Assembly (NCBI GenBank): GCA_965230615.1
Contig: OZ246012.1
Span: 1,736,001 to 1,800,000 of the forward strand
DNA length: 64,000 nt
Source of the DNA: G965230615 sp965230615
GTDB taxonomy: Bacteria; Pseudomonadota; Gammaproteobacteria; HTCC5015
Direction: 5' to 3'
This document shows, in pieces, positions 9,351 through 19,334 of this stretch. The position numbers and the translations under genes were made by a program. A model generated the notes under the pieces. It was not told where the DNA came from and did no database searches. It saw only the letters and a list, made by a program, of their open reading frames with translations. How positions within the stretch are numbered: the first letter of the stretch is position 1; the number at the start of each line of letters is the position of its first letter.

Positions 9351-9396
9351 TATTTTACAACCCTTTTTTATTATTAGTCATGCTATTTTACAACCC
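9351..9396. promoter_or_regulatory. Two 13-bp direct repeats upstream of the ATPase gene
   Basis: TATTTTACAACCC occurs at 9351-9363 and again at 9384-9396, 33 bases apart, about three helical turns. Both lie 58-103 bases upstream of the ATPase start, in the gap after cas6f. The phasing and position suggest an operator bound by a multimeric protein. Confidence 0.45.
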
Positions 9397-9439
9397 AAAT
9401 TTAAACACCCCCTGAATCAAAAGCAAGCCCATGTCGCGG

Positions 9440-10087
9440 TTAAAACCAAGGGACAGCAGCGGTTTTGGAGAGGCCGTAACAATCAAACTTGCCTTGCTGC
9501 GGCCCTGCTAATTCAACCTTTTTTATAAACAGTTTAAATCTTGGCTTTCGACTATCGGTTACGCTAGATTGACTTTCTACTTGTATATAGGGCAACTTTT
9601 CTTCACTGAATACATGTTTCTTTTTTAACTTTTGCAGAGTGTCGTTAAAATCCAGGTCAAATTTACCCGAGAGATGCTTGGCTTTTCTTTGAAGCGACTG
9701 CTCAAGCCTCTTTTCTCCTTTAACTCGCTTTTGTCTAAAGCCTGTATAAGAGACCGAATTGGGCACTGTTTTTATCGAAGCAATTTGCACATAATCCTGT
9801 AATCTGCTTAGCCATCTTTCTATATCGAGTTTATCCAGAATTGCTTGCTCTTGAGCTAGTAAACGAAGTTTGTTTCCCAAAGGATAATCTTTATCGCCAT
9901 AACATGGAAAAGATACAGCGACTACTGAGCCTCTCAGAGTAGTTTCCGTACCATTGTTTTCTTTCCTTACATAGTCGTACCCATTTTCAACCAGAGCGAT
10001 ATGCATCTGTTGAAAGACTTTCTGCCAGATATAGCCAAGGTTAATTTCAGCATTCGCTATAAGCGTTACATCCTGATAATAGTTCAT
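9440..10087 (-). CDS. cas6f: CRISPR endoribonuclease Cas6f (Csy4)
   Basis: A 215-residue protein with the marks of Csy4: His29, the position of the catalytic histidine in the Pseudomonas enzyme; an arginine- and lysine-rich helix (GFRQKRVKGEKRL) that would enter the repeat hairpin; and the C-terminus TAAVPWF. It cuts pre-crRNA at the base of the CTGCC/GGCAG stem and stays on the crRNA end. Two bases separate it from csy3. It is the only Cas6 visible, so it must process repeats with two different loops if both arrays are active. Confidence 0.95.
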   Translation of the reverse strand: MNYYQDVTLIANAEINLGYIWQKVFQQMHIALVENGYDYVRKENNGTETTLRGSVVAVSFPCYGDKDYPLGNKLRLLAQEQAILDKLDIERWLSRLQDYVQIASIKTVPNSVSYTGFRQKRVKGEKRLEQSLQRKAKHLSGKFDLDFNDTLQKLKKKHVFSEEKLPYIQVESQSSVTDSRKPRFKLFIKKVELAGPQQGKFDCYGLSKTAAVPWF

Positions 10088-10089
10088 GA

Positions 10090-11073
10090 CTACTCCTTTT
10101 TATCGCTCTTCTTGCTGAATACACCGCCACGAATTAAATTGGCCGCCACAAAGGATTTTTGTTCATCCGCTATGTCTTTATCATTAACCCAATCAACCAT
10201 CAAATTATATAAATCACCTTCTTTTTTATTTTTACGATAAGCGTCACCACGCTGTGTTACTGCACCAAAAGGTTCAATCGCAATAGGCTGTTTTTCTGTA
10301 TTATAGCGGGGATACCAAGTATCTATGGTACGTATGGCGTTGCCGATTTTGACATTATGCATAGCAGCGCAACCATCTAGTTGAAAGAGAGTTTTACCCT
10401 TTTCTTTCATATTCATTTCCTGAGATGGAAATATATGTTGAAGCACCCCAAGTTTCACATAGGCGTCAACATTGATCAGCACAAAGCTTTTATTATCACC
10501 CTTTAAGCCTTTCTCAATTTCATCAGCGAGCGCACTCAAATGGTCATGATCACTATTTTTCTTAAAATCATTCAATGAAAAATCATAAGCATTGAAGGGC
10601 AAAGATCTTTTATTATTTAAAGTCACGCAAATATCAATCGCTTCGGCACCCACTCGATTCCGCCACAAGAATCGGCCATTGGCAATATTATAAGCATAGC
10701 GATAGGCTAATTCTTTTACTCCGTTTGAATTTTTAAACTCATTGACTTTCGCAACAATTGCGGATTCGAAACCTGGATCATTACAACCAAAGGGTTTTCC
10801 AAGATTGCCGATAACTCTCAAGCTGAAACTTACCTTTAGTGTGTCTTGATCAATCGGAAGATTGGCGTCATCGCTATCTGACGAAACCGGGTTTGGTTTT
10901 AATTTGTCCTCATCACTCGTTCCGTGCGCACTTTGTGTCGATCTATTCTGTCTTGTAGTAATAGGTATTGCTTTCCATTTATCCTTGTCTTCCCAATCAC
11001 CAGAAAACATTAAGCCATCAGATGTTTCCAATTTACGCTCAAATGCCAGCATGCTTGGTAATTCTATAGTCAT
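10090..11073 (-). CDS. csy3: Type I-F Cascade backbone Csy3 (Cas7f)
   Basis: A 327-residue protein with the opening typical of Csy3 (LPSMLAFERKLETSDG, then FSGDWED and ITTRQNRSTQSAHG). Several copies coat the crRNA spacer in the Csy complex. The length is normal for the family. An AAGGA site precedes the ATG, and 33 bases separate it from csy2. It is followed almost directly by cas6f. Confidence 0.95.
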   Translation of the reverse strand: MTIELPSMLAFERKLETSDGLMFSGDWEDKDKWKAIPITTRQNRSTQSAHGTSDEDKLKPNPVSSDSDDANLPIDQDTLKVSFSLRVIGNLGKPFGCNDPGFESAIVAKVNEFKNSNGVKELAYRYAYNIANGRFLWRNRVGAEAIDICVTLNNKRSLPFNAYDFSLNDFKKNSDHDHLSALADEIEKGLKGDNKSFVLINVDAYVKLGVLQHIFPSQEMNMKEKGKTLFQLDGCAAMHNVKIGNAIRTIDTWYPRYNTEKQPIAIEPFGAVTQRGDAYRKNKKEGDLYNLMVDWVNDKDIADEQKSFVAANLIRGGVFSKKSDKKE

Positions 11074-11106
11074 GGTAAATTTTCCTTGTTAGTAAAATCA
11101 AATAAA

Positions 11107-12300
11107 TTAGTCGTAAATACTCGATGAGTGCGCTGTATCTTCAGGTTTATGGTGCTCTATACCTTGTTTACACAGATACCAATGCTCTTCGTATGGCGCG
11201 TAATACCAGAGGCTGTTAGCCAGTGCCTCAATGGTTTTAATGCGGTGTACGCTCTGCCATTCGCCAACAGAATGCACAGACTCAACAAAACAGACATCGG
11301 TCGCATTATCACGGGCCCCATCCACAGTATCTTTTTCATACACTTGAGATATGGCTTTATAACCGGTCATGATTGGCACCAAGTATCCTTTTTCAGGTTT
11401 TTTTACATACTCCCAATCGGCATCAGTCTTTTCTGTTGGGTTGCAGTAGCTTTGCCATTGTTCTAACAGTTTATTGTTGGACTTGCTATCTAGAGATGCG
11501 AAGTAAGTTTTTAACAAAGATGGAATATTGTTCTGGTCGTAAGGTTCACTTTTGTGGTCTTTCCAGCCAGTCAAAAATTGTTCGAATTCTTCATCACCCG
11601 AGTTGTCTTTGCGTCGTTTCTGTAAATGCTTTTCTATAAGGCCGATTTTGGGTCTTGCTTTTTGTTTTAGTGCAGAAAAATTCAGCCAGGCATCAATTAG
11701 TTCGACATCGGTTTTTTTTTGTTGCAACTTTTCATAATGAGAGGCCAGATATTCAGAGCGATCTTGGAGCACAAATCCGGGTAGTAATTTTTGTTTCAGG
11801 CTGCGCAGGTTAGATTCTTCGCCAAGGTCAAGTAAATCTACGGAGTCGATATCCAGCACGGTTCCGCCTGCCAATCTTTGTATCTGGCTTATTTTCCTTA
11901 TCCATTCTTTAAAACTTTCTTCCTGGTTGCCTGCATACCCATCAAAGCCAATCAACAGTGACACGGTCATATTCATTTTTGCTTCTTCTATAACGGAGGG
12001 ATCTTTTAGACCTCCACCATCTTTCTTAGCTTTGAATTCCACTTTCATAAAATGAGATGCTTTGTTTTGTGAAAAGTTAATATTGCCCGATGTTCTGTAA
12101 CTGTGTACCTGATGTTCATGGGCAATGACGGCACAGCCTTGCAGGTTGAAAGCATTAAAATCAGGATGTTGTTTGAGCTTCCGGTGCAGGTTATGGGTGA
12201 AACCTAAAAAATGCGTGATCGCAGGAAATCCCCAGGTGAACCCTGAAACGGCATTGGCATTTTGCACGCGTACGCGATTGAGTAATACATACTGACTCAT
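11107..12300 (-). CDS. csy2: Type I-F Cascade subunit Csy2 (Cas5f)
   Basis: A 397-residue protein. It opens with the Csy2 pattern VLLNRVRVQNANAVSG, then FTWGFPAITHFLGF and HEHQVHSYRTSG. Csy2 pairs with Csy1 at the 5' handle of the crRNA and helps PAM recognition. It is longer than I expect for the family (about 300-340), the excess lying in a charged region around residues 190-300. The start overlaps the csy1 stop (ATGA), implying coupled translation. Confidence 0.92.
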   Translation of the reverse strand: MSQYVLLNRVRVQNANAVSGFTWGFPAITHFLGFTHNLHRKLKQHPDFNAFNLQGCAVIAHEHQVHSYRTSGNINFSQNKASHFMKVEFKAKKDGGGLKDPSVIEEAKMNMTVSLLIGFDGYAGNQEESFKEWIRKISQIQRLAGGTVLDIDSVDLLDLGEESNLRSLKQKLLPGFVLQDRSEYLASHYEKLQQKKTDVELIDAWLNFSALKQKARPKIGLIEKHLQKRRKDNSGDEEFEQFLTGWKDHKSEPYDQNNIPSLLKTYFASLDSKSNNKLLEQWQSYCNPTEKTDADWEYVKKPEKGYLVPIMTGYKAISQVYEKDTVDGARDNATDVCFVESVHSVGEWQSVHRIKTIEALANSLWYYAPYEEHWYLCKQGIEHHKPEDTAHSSSIYD

Positions 12301-13823
12301 GCTTCCACCTCCATCTTACGCTTGTGTTCAAATTCCAGAGTTTCAACAAATTCTCGTAATTCTGGCTCAAACAATTTATACCAAAGTTGGGTATGTTGGG
12401 CTTGCGGGGTGAACTTTTTATCCTTACCTGCCAGTTTGTTGTTGAGCCAGTCAGCAAAGTCTTTACAAACCACTGATGACCAGTCTGTATTTTCTCTTTT
12501 AGTCTGAAAATCTTCATCTTCTCGCAAAGGATCAAGCAAATACTGGTGTTCCGATTTAAGTTTGGCACCGGCAGCTACTGACCAACCAGCAGGAAGGTTC
12601 TGGATACTGCCAATATAAAACAATAACTCATCAATAATGTTCCCCACCCATTGTCCAATCCATTTCAACCGCTTAGGGTCTTTAATGCTTATCTCGATAC
12701 GATCAAAACGGATTAAGAAATCGCGCAAATAGTCAATATCATCTTTTGCCTGCCAGTAGATCGAAGGCTCAAAAAATAGAGATTTTTTAAAAATAGGTGG
12801 CTTGATTTGGGATTGCCAGATAGGTGGCTGACAACATAATAAGGATAAATTACCTGCCCTTGAACCGTTGAGAACAGACACGTTTTGTGGTTGGCTTGCA
12901 ACCGTAGACAGTTTTGCGACATTGGTTAATCTTCCGAATACAGAATCACTGTATTTTTCCTTTTCAACTATTTTATAAATTTTATCTCTAGATACTCTTG
13001 CAGACTTTTCAAAATAATTTCTATGAATACTCTGACTTATTGAAGATGAAACTAAAACTGTCAACAAATGATACTCATTACCAACAGGAAAATATATTTG
13101 TTTTGCCAATGCATCTGATTTGATGGACGGGGTTAAATTTCTTTGAAAGCCCCTAATCCATCTGTTGAGCTCATGGTCATCTTCAGAAAACTCTCTTAAT
13201 AATGTTGAATTTCCTGCCAACAACTCTTGGCCTAACAAAATACCATTTTTTTTCAACAAAAAGAACTTTGCTTGTTTGGAAAAAAATGCATCAGGATATG
13301 CGCCATCAACGACTATATTTCTCAAATTAGAAGTTGTCACATACCCATTAATCTTTGTATCTATTTCATCATATAGCGAAGAAGCTCCTGAGCTAGAGTG
13401 ACTTAGTTTGGCAACATGTGTGGCTGGGAAAATGCCCATCCCATCAATGAGACACCTACAAATCCATATATTATAAAAGTTGTTTTTATTCTTCAGCTTA
13501 TTTAGCTGTTCTTTTGAATCAGCCAACAAACCTTTAGCAATGAAGGTCAGATACTTTGATTCCAGCTCTTTTTCAGTAGATTCCAGGGCTTTTGGCTTCG
13601 CCCTCAAGAAACTCTTTTTTATTACCCCCTCTATCTTATTTTTTTGCTTGCTTAATTCCTTATCAGAACAATCGAACAAATTGACTACTTGCATCAGTTC
13701 ATCTTTGTAAAATTCACACACCAACAATCGACGATATTCTTCTAACTTTTGATGCTCATCTAAAGTATCAATAAACTGCTTTATTGTATCGCTCCAGCAT
13801 AATTCTGGTAATTTGTCACTCAT
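12297..13823 (-). CDS. csy1: Type I-F Cascade large subunit Csy1 (Cas8f)
   Basis: About 508 residues, in the place of Csy1 between cas2-3 and csy2. Csy1 recognises the GG-type PAM and holds the 5' handle. The sequence shows family segments such as KAKFFLLKKNG-like, HLLTVLVSSSISQSIH and VSVLNGSRAGNLSLLCCQPP. The start is set at 13823, where ATG overlaps the cas3 stop as ATGA; an upstream in-frame ATG at 13850 lies inside cas3 and is unlikely. Sequence conservation in this family is low, so the call rests partly on gene order. Confidence 0.92.
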   Translation of the reverse strand: MSDKLPELCWSDTIKQFIDTLDEHQKLEEYRRLLVCEFYKDELMQVVNLFDCSDKELSKQKNKIEGVIKKSFLRAKPKALESTEKELESKYLTFIAKGLLADSKEQLNKLKNKNNFYNIWICRCLIDGMGIFPATHVAKLSHSSSGASSLYDEIDTKINGYVTTSNLRNIVVDGAYPDAFFSKQAKFFLLKKNGILLGQELLAGNSTLLREFSEDDHELNRWIRGFQRNLTPSIKSDALAKQIYFPVGNEYHLLTVLVSSSISQSIHRNYFEKSARVSRDKIYKIVEKEKYSDSVFGRLTNVAKLSTVASQPQNVSVLNGSRAGNLSLLCCQPPIWQSQIKPPIFKKSLFFEPSIYWQAKDDIDYLRDFLIRFDRIEISIKDPKRLKWIGQWVGNIIDELLFYIGSIQNLPAGWSVAAGAKLKSEHQYLLDPLREDEDFQTKRENTDWSSVVCKDFADWLNNKLAGKDKKFTPQAQHTQLWYKLFEPELREFVETLEFEHKRKMEVEA

Positions 13824-16800
13824 GCACCCACCTCTTGATAAATCCCACAATTCTGAGAATAAATATATTCATCCGGTTCGTTTTTGTCGTAGCTCACCAA
13901 TCGCACCTCACCAAAACAGCGCCCTACTTTTTCAATATCCATATCCTCTGACAGATCTTCAGTCAATTTATGATAAATATCTTGTACCTTTAACTCGAAC
14001 CAGAATCCATTGCCATCCACTATATTTATATTTTCAAATAAGATAACACTGAAACCAGACCCTGAAATCTGATCTGTCCATCTGGCAGGGTGAACATGTT
14101 CGTTTTTCCATAGCCATTTTGGCTCGTCATTCTCCAGTGTTAAATACAATGCCTCATCTTTTTTGGAATCACGAAATCGTTGTTGCTTCTGCACTTCGCC
14201 ACACCAGAAGGGCTTTTTCTCCCACCACAACTTAGCTGATATCGCTGACGTCAGCAATGTTTCTCGAAGCGCCTTATGTTCCAATGAAACCAGGTTTTTT
14301 GTTGCGGTTTCGCTATACCTCTCAGGCACCGCTATTCGCTGAATCGAGTTGATGACCTGGTATTGCTCCTCATTCAAGACATTAATTAAGTCATGTTTCT
14401 CCATCCTAAGTTTTAATTTTGCCAGTTCAAACCCTGGCTTTTCAAAGCACGGCTTTTCACCCTTAAGGCATTTTATATTCCTATCCAGAAGCAGAATATT
14501 GGCATGTTCGGGTTCGCTATCCCGGTGTCTCAATACCCTTCCGGCTATCTGGATAATTGAACGCATTGAACTGGGTTCAATGATAGCCCAGTCATAATCA
14601 TGATCACGACCTACTTCGGCGACGGGTGAGGCTAACACGATAAAAATTTGATGTGCTTCCGGGAAGGTGGCCACCTTGGCTTTTAGCTCTTGCGGTGGCC
14701 AGTCATTTTGTTTTGAATTGCGTTTGAGCATCAGATCCAGTTTGTTTTCAAGATAGGAACGAACCGCCAACGGAAAACGGCTGTGATAGACGCATAAGTG
14801 AATTCGGGTGTCCGATTGAGTAACCTTAAGTTTTAACAATTCTTTGGCGATCGCCACCAGTGGATTAATGTTGGCTATGCGCACCAAACCGACGGATACA
14901 CGCTTTTGTTCGATTTCCTGGTCATGATAGCGGTGTAATTGCAAGGCACCTTGTTGTATGACTCTGGCAACCGTTTGAAAAACCGTTTCCTGATCGATTT
15001 TCTCGACAGGAAAAATTTCAGCTTTGTGTTTAACCTCGCCTTTTTTTTGCAGATAGGATTTACGGTCATCGACAAATTTTTTGTGTGCCTTTTTAAATGA
15101 TTTAAAATCGCTCGAACTGAAATCATTGCTATTTTTTTCGTCAAACCAGGCACAAGTAATCGCGCCACTCCAGTTTGCCAGATTGGCTTTGGCATATTGC
15201 GCCCACCCGGCCTGATAAGCTTCAAATGCCGCATAGGCCAATGCCGGTGGCATAGTGGCGGTTGACAATAAAACCCGGCTACCTAGCATGCCCGCCCAGT
15301 GCACCAATCTACATAATGCAGGCAAATCGTCCAGGCCAAAGTCATCCGGCTCATCTATTACTAGATCTGATGTTAACAGCCTCAGCATGGGTGCGATTTG
15401 TTTTCCACCCTTGGTACCTTCGGTGGCAGGAACTAAATGATCAATGGTGCAAACCAGTACCGGCGCCTGAATGAGCTTTTCGATACGCGGGTTATCTTTG
15501 GTCCATTTCGTCAAACTATGCTCTCGAATACTCCCTTTGTAATCGACATACAAATCTGGATCGAGATAATCGTTTTGGGATTCGCTGCCGGTATCCATTT
15601 CTTGACGACTCATGTTTTTCATTTCTTGCGCATTTTCAAATAACTGCTTAACTGCCGTCCCACCCACAGCAATCGCTAATTGCTCGTTGTTTAAACTCAG
15701 TTCTGCGCGATACTCTCTACCGGTTTGTAGCGTAAGCGTGCGCAAACCTAATGCCACACTGAAACGCCTCCTTCCTGTTTTCTCGCCCAAGGCATACATG
15801 ATTTTGGCATTCGCCAGAGTCTTACCTTTTCCGGTAGATGCCATATTAATACCGAAAAACCCCTGCTGGGAACTTGACTCGCTCAGCTTGAGCACGAGTT
15901 CTTTGGCATCATCCTGCCAGCCAAATTGTTCCTTTTGTTTTTTTTGAACGCCGTCTTGAAGAAATTTATTATTCGAAAGTTGCATCAAACTAGCATTCAA
16001 TCTTGGCAAGGCTCTAACAATATCTCTGGCATGATAGGCAACACCGATCAGGTGCTCATCCAATTGTTGCTTTAACGCTCGCGTTTCTCGATTCGTATTG
16101 GCATACACTTCATAGTTAGGCGCTCGCCACTCATTCTTTTTCGGACGTTTGTCATCGGACCAATAATGATCAGCCAACATCAAGCTTAAGCGTGCCAGAT
16201 GTGAAGTGAAAATATTGTCTTGCAGAAATCTTGTGCCATCTATATACCTCAGGACTGTTTTAGCTTCTGATGCAATCACACAAGCATGTGATCGCCATTT
16301 CATACTTCGATAAGGCAGGCCGAAATCTGAAAAATTCCAGTTATCATTTATTAGACTTTCAATGCCAGCGTCTTTGCAGTTGTATGAATTCCAGATAGCC
16401 TCAAAACCAATTGTAAGCCACTGATCAATACATTCGAGCGGAGCATTCTTTTCTTTACCATTCCAGCTAGGTGTTAAAGGCAACCTATGGTGAGTCAGAA
16501 TTAACCAGGCAACCAACTGGGAAAAAGGTGGCAAATTCTGTAACGGATGTTTGTCAAAATCACTTTTATTTTGTGTGTCAATTCCATCCCTAAAACACGC
16601 AGTGCTTTGCTCTTTTTCGACCTGACTCAATGACTCAAGCCACTCTTCATCTGATTGGGTGCCGACAAATGCCTGAAAAAGACGTAACGACACCCATTCA
16701 TGACGATAAGGCTCATAGGATTTAGAGCCATTTATAAGCTTTTGCTGAAACAAAATAATAGCCTTACCAAAGTCATGAAACAGTCCGGCAATGGCGGCAG

Positions 16801-17143
16801 CATACTTGATAACTTCCTGAGTATTCCAATGAGCACTATCCACGAACTGTTTAATCTCGTTTTTTGTGAAGTTCACTGGTACGATACCCTTATCGTTAAA
16901 CTTATCCCGACTCCCCACCACCCAAACCAATTCACTGCGAGAACGAGACCGTATCCAGTGACAACTCACTGCGGTATTTTTACTGGCGGTTTTGCGTAGT
17001 AGTTTTTTAACGGCTAATAGCCCTTCTTGAGTAATCACGGTTTGCCAGGTGTTGTCGCCAATGCGATCTGCAAAGGCATCGAGCACTCTTCGCGTTCTGC
17101 TGAGCGCTTTTTTCTCGCATTGGCTTACAAACGTCACCATCAT
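13820..17143 (-). CDS. cas3: Cas2-Cas3 fusion nuclease-helicase (I-F)
   Basis: A 1107-residue fusion. Residues 1-95 form the Cas2-like domain found only in type I-F. An HD nuclease domain follows with His123-Asp124 in LFHDFGK. The helicase has Walker A ASTGKGKT at 435-442, the DEPD box at 597-600 and motif III as LLSTATMP. It unwinds and degrades targets recruited by the Csy complex and joins Cas1 in spacer acquisition. The start overlaps the cas1 stop by 4 bases. All expected catalytic residues are present, so both interference and adaptation look intact. Confidence 0.97.
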   Translation of the reverse strand: MMVTFVSQCEKKALSRTRRVLDAFADRIGDNTWQTVITQEGLLAVKKLLRKTASKNTAVSCHWIRSRSRSELVWVVGSRDKFNDKGIVPVNFTKNEIKQFVDSAHWNTQEVIKYAAAIAGLFHDFGKAIILFQQKLINGSKSYEPYRHEWVSLRLFQAFVGTQSDEEWLESLSQVEKEQSTACFRDGIDTQNKSDFDKHPLQNLPPFSQLVAWLILTHHRLPLTPSWNGKEKNAPLECIDQWLTIGFEAIWNSYNCKDAGIESLINDNWNFSDFGLPYRSMKWRSHACVIASEAKTVLRYIDGTRFLQDNIFTSHLARLSLMLADHYWSDDKRPKKNEWRAPNYEVYANTNRETRALKQQLDEHLIGVAYHARDIVRALPRLNASLMQLSNNKFLQDGVQKKQKEQFGWQDDAKELVLKLSESSSQQGFFGINMASTGKGKTLANAKIMYALGEKTGRRRFSVALGLRTLTLQTGREYRAELSLNNEQLAIAVGGTAVKQLFENAQEMKNMSRQEMDTGSESQNDYLDPDLYVDYKGSIREHSLTKWTKDNPRIEKLIQAPVLVCTIDHLVPATEGTKGGKQIAPMLRLLTSDLVIDEPDDFGLDDLPALCRLVHWAGMLGSRVLLSTATMPPALAYAAFEAYQAGWAQYAKANLANWSGAITCAWFDEKNSNDFSSSDFKSFKKAHKKFVDDRKSYLQKKGEVKHKAEIFPVEKIDQETVFQTVARVIQQGALQLHRYHDQEIEQKRVSVGLVRIANINPLVAIAKELLKLKVTQSDTRIHLCVYHSRFPLAVRSYLENKLDLMLKRNSKQNDWPPQELKAKVATFPEAHQIFIVLASPVAEVGRDHDYDWAIIEPSSMRSIIQIAGRVLRHRDSEPEHANILLLDRNIKCLKGEKPCFEKPGFELAKLKLRMEKHDLINVLNEEQYQVINSIQRIAVPERYSETATKNLVSLEHKALRETLLTSAISAKLWWEKKPFWCGEVQKQQRFRDSKKDEALYLTLENDEPKWLWKNEHVHPARWTDQISGSGFSVILFENINIVDGNGFWFELKVQDIYHKLTEDLSEDMDIEKVGRCFGEVRLVSYDKNEPDEYIYSQNCGIYQEVGA

Positions 17144-18099
17144 GCCTTTTCAGGCTCCCAATCAATTTTTAGTGCAGTCGATTTAACCTGCTCAAACATA
17201 AAATCCAACGCCTTGTGCTGGGTGAAGTTTTGCAAGCACTGCTGACGAAATTCCTGCTCTGTGGCTTTTTCACTGGCACAAATAAAAGCCCATGGCAGTA
17301 TCAGTGCATCTTTAATGAGGTCTGCAATATCAAACACCAGCGCGCCACGTCGGGTTTTGCCATGCATCACCGCAAAGCCATGCGGTATCCCCAGCACCCA
17401 CAAGGTGGATGCAGCCAAACCATAAGCCAGGTAATTACCGTGATTGAGAAAAGCATTCGCACTGTCTTCGGCTGCATGCTGCCGAGTAAAGTCACTATAT
17501 TGCGTGCGGTTTGCTGCTATTTTGTATAGTTGTTTGGTTAGTTGTGCCTCAGTTTGCAACAGTTGTGTTACTGTAGGCGCTTGTGCTGTGCGCTGGTTGA
17601 AGCTCTCCAGTGCGCTGACAATATCAGCATCATCGGCATGAAACCCTGCAACATGCAGGTCTCTGTCTTTGCGCCAAACCTGCTGTAAAAATGCGATACG
17701 CGCCTGTTGAAACTGCCTGGCAACTTGCAGACGCTTATTGTCATCAAACCAGAACGCCATCCAGCCTTGCACATATTCTGTTGGCCTATATTCGCTTTGT
17801 GGGCTAAGCCACTCTACTTCATTCGCCATTAATAAAGGCGTACCGCCGCCACCACAAAAACCGACCAATACCCCGGCTTGGGCTAGCATACGCATGGCCG
17901 CTTGTGTAATTGACGTCCCTGTGCCCAGTAGCAGGCAAGTTGTGTTGGCAATCGGAATATTCCAATATTGGTTTTCATTTTTGGCTTCAGTTAAATAAAG
18001 TACACGACCGTCTTTTTGCATCACCCGGCATTTCTCCAGGTAATAAATATTGGCCCGCTTTGAGTGCAATATTGCTTTCAGGTCAGTAAGTTGTTCCAT
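17140..18099 (-). CDS. cas1: CRISPR integrase Cas1 (I-F)
   Basis: A 319-residue Cas1. Likely metal ligands are Glu184 (LLQTEAQLTK), His246 (VMHGKTRRG) and the Asp pair 257/260 (VFDIADLIKD). With the Cas2 domain of Cas3 it inserts new spacers at the leader end. It is the first gene of the six-gene cas operon on the minus strand. The 150 bases upstream should hold the operon promoter. I found no copy there of the palindrome that precedes the WYL gene. No ribosome site is obvious before the ATG. Confidence 0.96.
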   Translation of the reverse strand: MEQLTDLKAILHSKRANIYYLEKCRVMQKDGRVLYLTEAKNENQYWNIPIANTTCLLLGTGTSITQAAMRMLAQAGVLVGFCGGGGTPLLMANEVEWLSPQSEYRPTEYVQGWMAFWFDDNKRLQVARQFQQARIAFLQQVWRKDRDLHVAGFHADDADIVSALESFNQRTAQAPTVTQLLQTEAQLTKQLYKIAANRTQYSDFTRQHAAEDSANAFLNHGNYLAYGLAASTLWVLGIPHGFAVMHGKTRRGALVFDIADLIKDALILPWAFICASEKATEQEFRQQCLQNFTQHKALDFMFEQVKSTALKIDWEPEKA

Positions 18100-18253
18100 A
18101 GATACTCATATACTTTTAAGACTTTTCCGGCACAGGCAATAACCCGCCTTTTTTTAGCTCTAGCTTGCCCTTCTCAGCGAACCTCTTTACTCATAACCTT
18201 ATATGAGCATACAACTGCCGGGCTCCCTAGGAGTTATCTTTTTATCACACCCA

Positions 18254-19246
18254 CTAGGAATTTTCGGTTCCCACCGAATGATTATTTTCATAAATTTGTG
18301 CCATTTTATGAATTCTGTCAGCAACCGTTCTACGCAACTCATCTGGCGCTAGCACTTCAACATCGGGCCCGTGTTTTAGTATATCCATCACCAGTTCAGT
18401 CGAGTCACCATAGGGTATTTTTAGTTCACAATGACCACTGGGTAAGACATTTAACGCTTGTTGCGGATGCCAATCTTCATCAGCAACCCACTTAGCAGCA
18501 CTTGGGTTAAATCTTAAATAAGCCACTTTATCGGCTAATCCAGCAAAAATGCCGTATGCCTGGGCATAATGCGCATCAAGCACATCATCACTTATTTCTT
18601 GTGCTTGCTCATCGAGCATACTGACGGGATATAGTCGATCAACTGAAAAGCTGCGCAAGTCTTTACGCAAATGGCACCACGCGTCTAAATACCAATTCCC
18701 TCGGTAATACACTAATCGCTGTGGCGAGATATTACGATCTGTCGTCTTATCACTTGCGCGCCCGTGATATAACACTTTTAATTGGCGGCGCTGAATTAAT
18801 GTACTACTGATTTTTTGAAAATGCTCTAAGTTAGTCGGCCTTGCCGCTAACTGCAATATTCGTACGCGCCGCTGCACCTCTACAAAACCCTGAGCCGCAT
18901 CACCAAGTAGATTTTCTATACTGGTTTTAAGCGGTTCAATGTAGTCCTCTAACCAGCCAGGTTGCACTCCAGACAATAACTGATAAGACGTTAATAGCGC
19001 ATATAACTCAGACGCATTAAACCATACACCAGGTAATTCAAATTTATCTGTGTCTTGATCGAGGTGGTAACCATTAAGTTCGCGATCATAAATAACAGGT
19101 GCCCCTAAATCACGCATCTTCTGGATAATTTTCTTAACATTACGATCGCCGCACTCGAGTAACTCGGTCAGTTGGCGCATAGGCACGGGATAACGACGGG
19201 CTTTTAGCTCACGATAGAGACGGACAGTGCGTTCAAATCGATCCAT
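18254..19246 (-). CDS. WYL-domain transcriptional regulator
   Basis: A 330-residue protein with an N-terminal winged helix (about residues 8-60: YPVPMRQLTELLECGDRNVKKII), then a WYL domain around 170-225 (RLVYYRGNWYLDAWCHLRKDLRSF, in part) and a C-terminal WCX-like region. WYL domains sense ligands, often nucleic acid, and several control defence loci. It lies 154 bases upstream of cas1 on the same strand, so it may regulate or be co-transcribed with the cas operon. GGGAG precedes the ATG. A 27-bp palindrome sits 61 bases upstream. Confidence 0.88.
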   Translation of the reverse strand: MDRFERTVRLYRELKARRYPVPMRQLTELLECGDRNVKKIIQKMRDLGAPVIYDRELNGYHLDQDTDKFELPGVWFNASELYALLTSYQLLSGVQPGWLEDYIEPLKTSIENLLGDAAQGFVEVQRRVRILQLAARPTNLEHFQKISSTLIQRRQLKVLYHGRASDKTTDRNISPQRLVYYRGNWYLDAWCHLRKDLRSFSVDRLYPVSMLDEQAQEISDDVLDAHYAQAYGIFAGLADKVAYLRFNPSAAKWVADEDWHPQQALNVLPSGHCELKIPYGDSTELVMDILKHGPDVEVLAPDELRRTVADRIHKMAQIYENNHSVGTENS

Positions 19247-19307
19247 GCCTACTCCCTAATTCAAGCCCTATCTGCACGATATTTATTTCGCTATACGTTT
19301 ACTAATA

Positions 19308-19334
19308 CAAATATTGTAATTATTACAATATTTG
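19308..19334. promoter_or_regulatory. Perfect 27-bp palindrome upstream of the WYL gene
   Basis: Arms CAAATATTGTAAT and ATTACAATATTTG are perfect reverse complements around a single T. It lies 61 bases before the WYL start, in a region that must contain its promoter, so it is a strong candidate operator for autoregulation. Confidence 0.6.
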
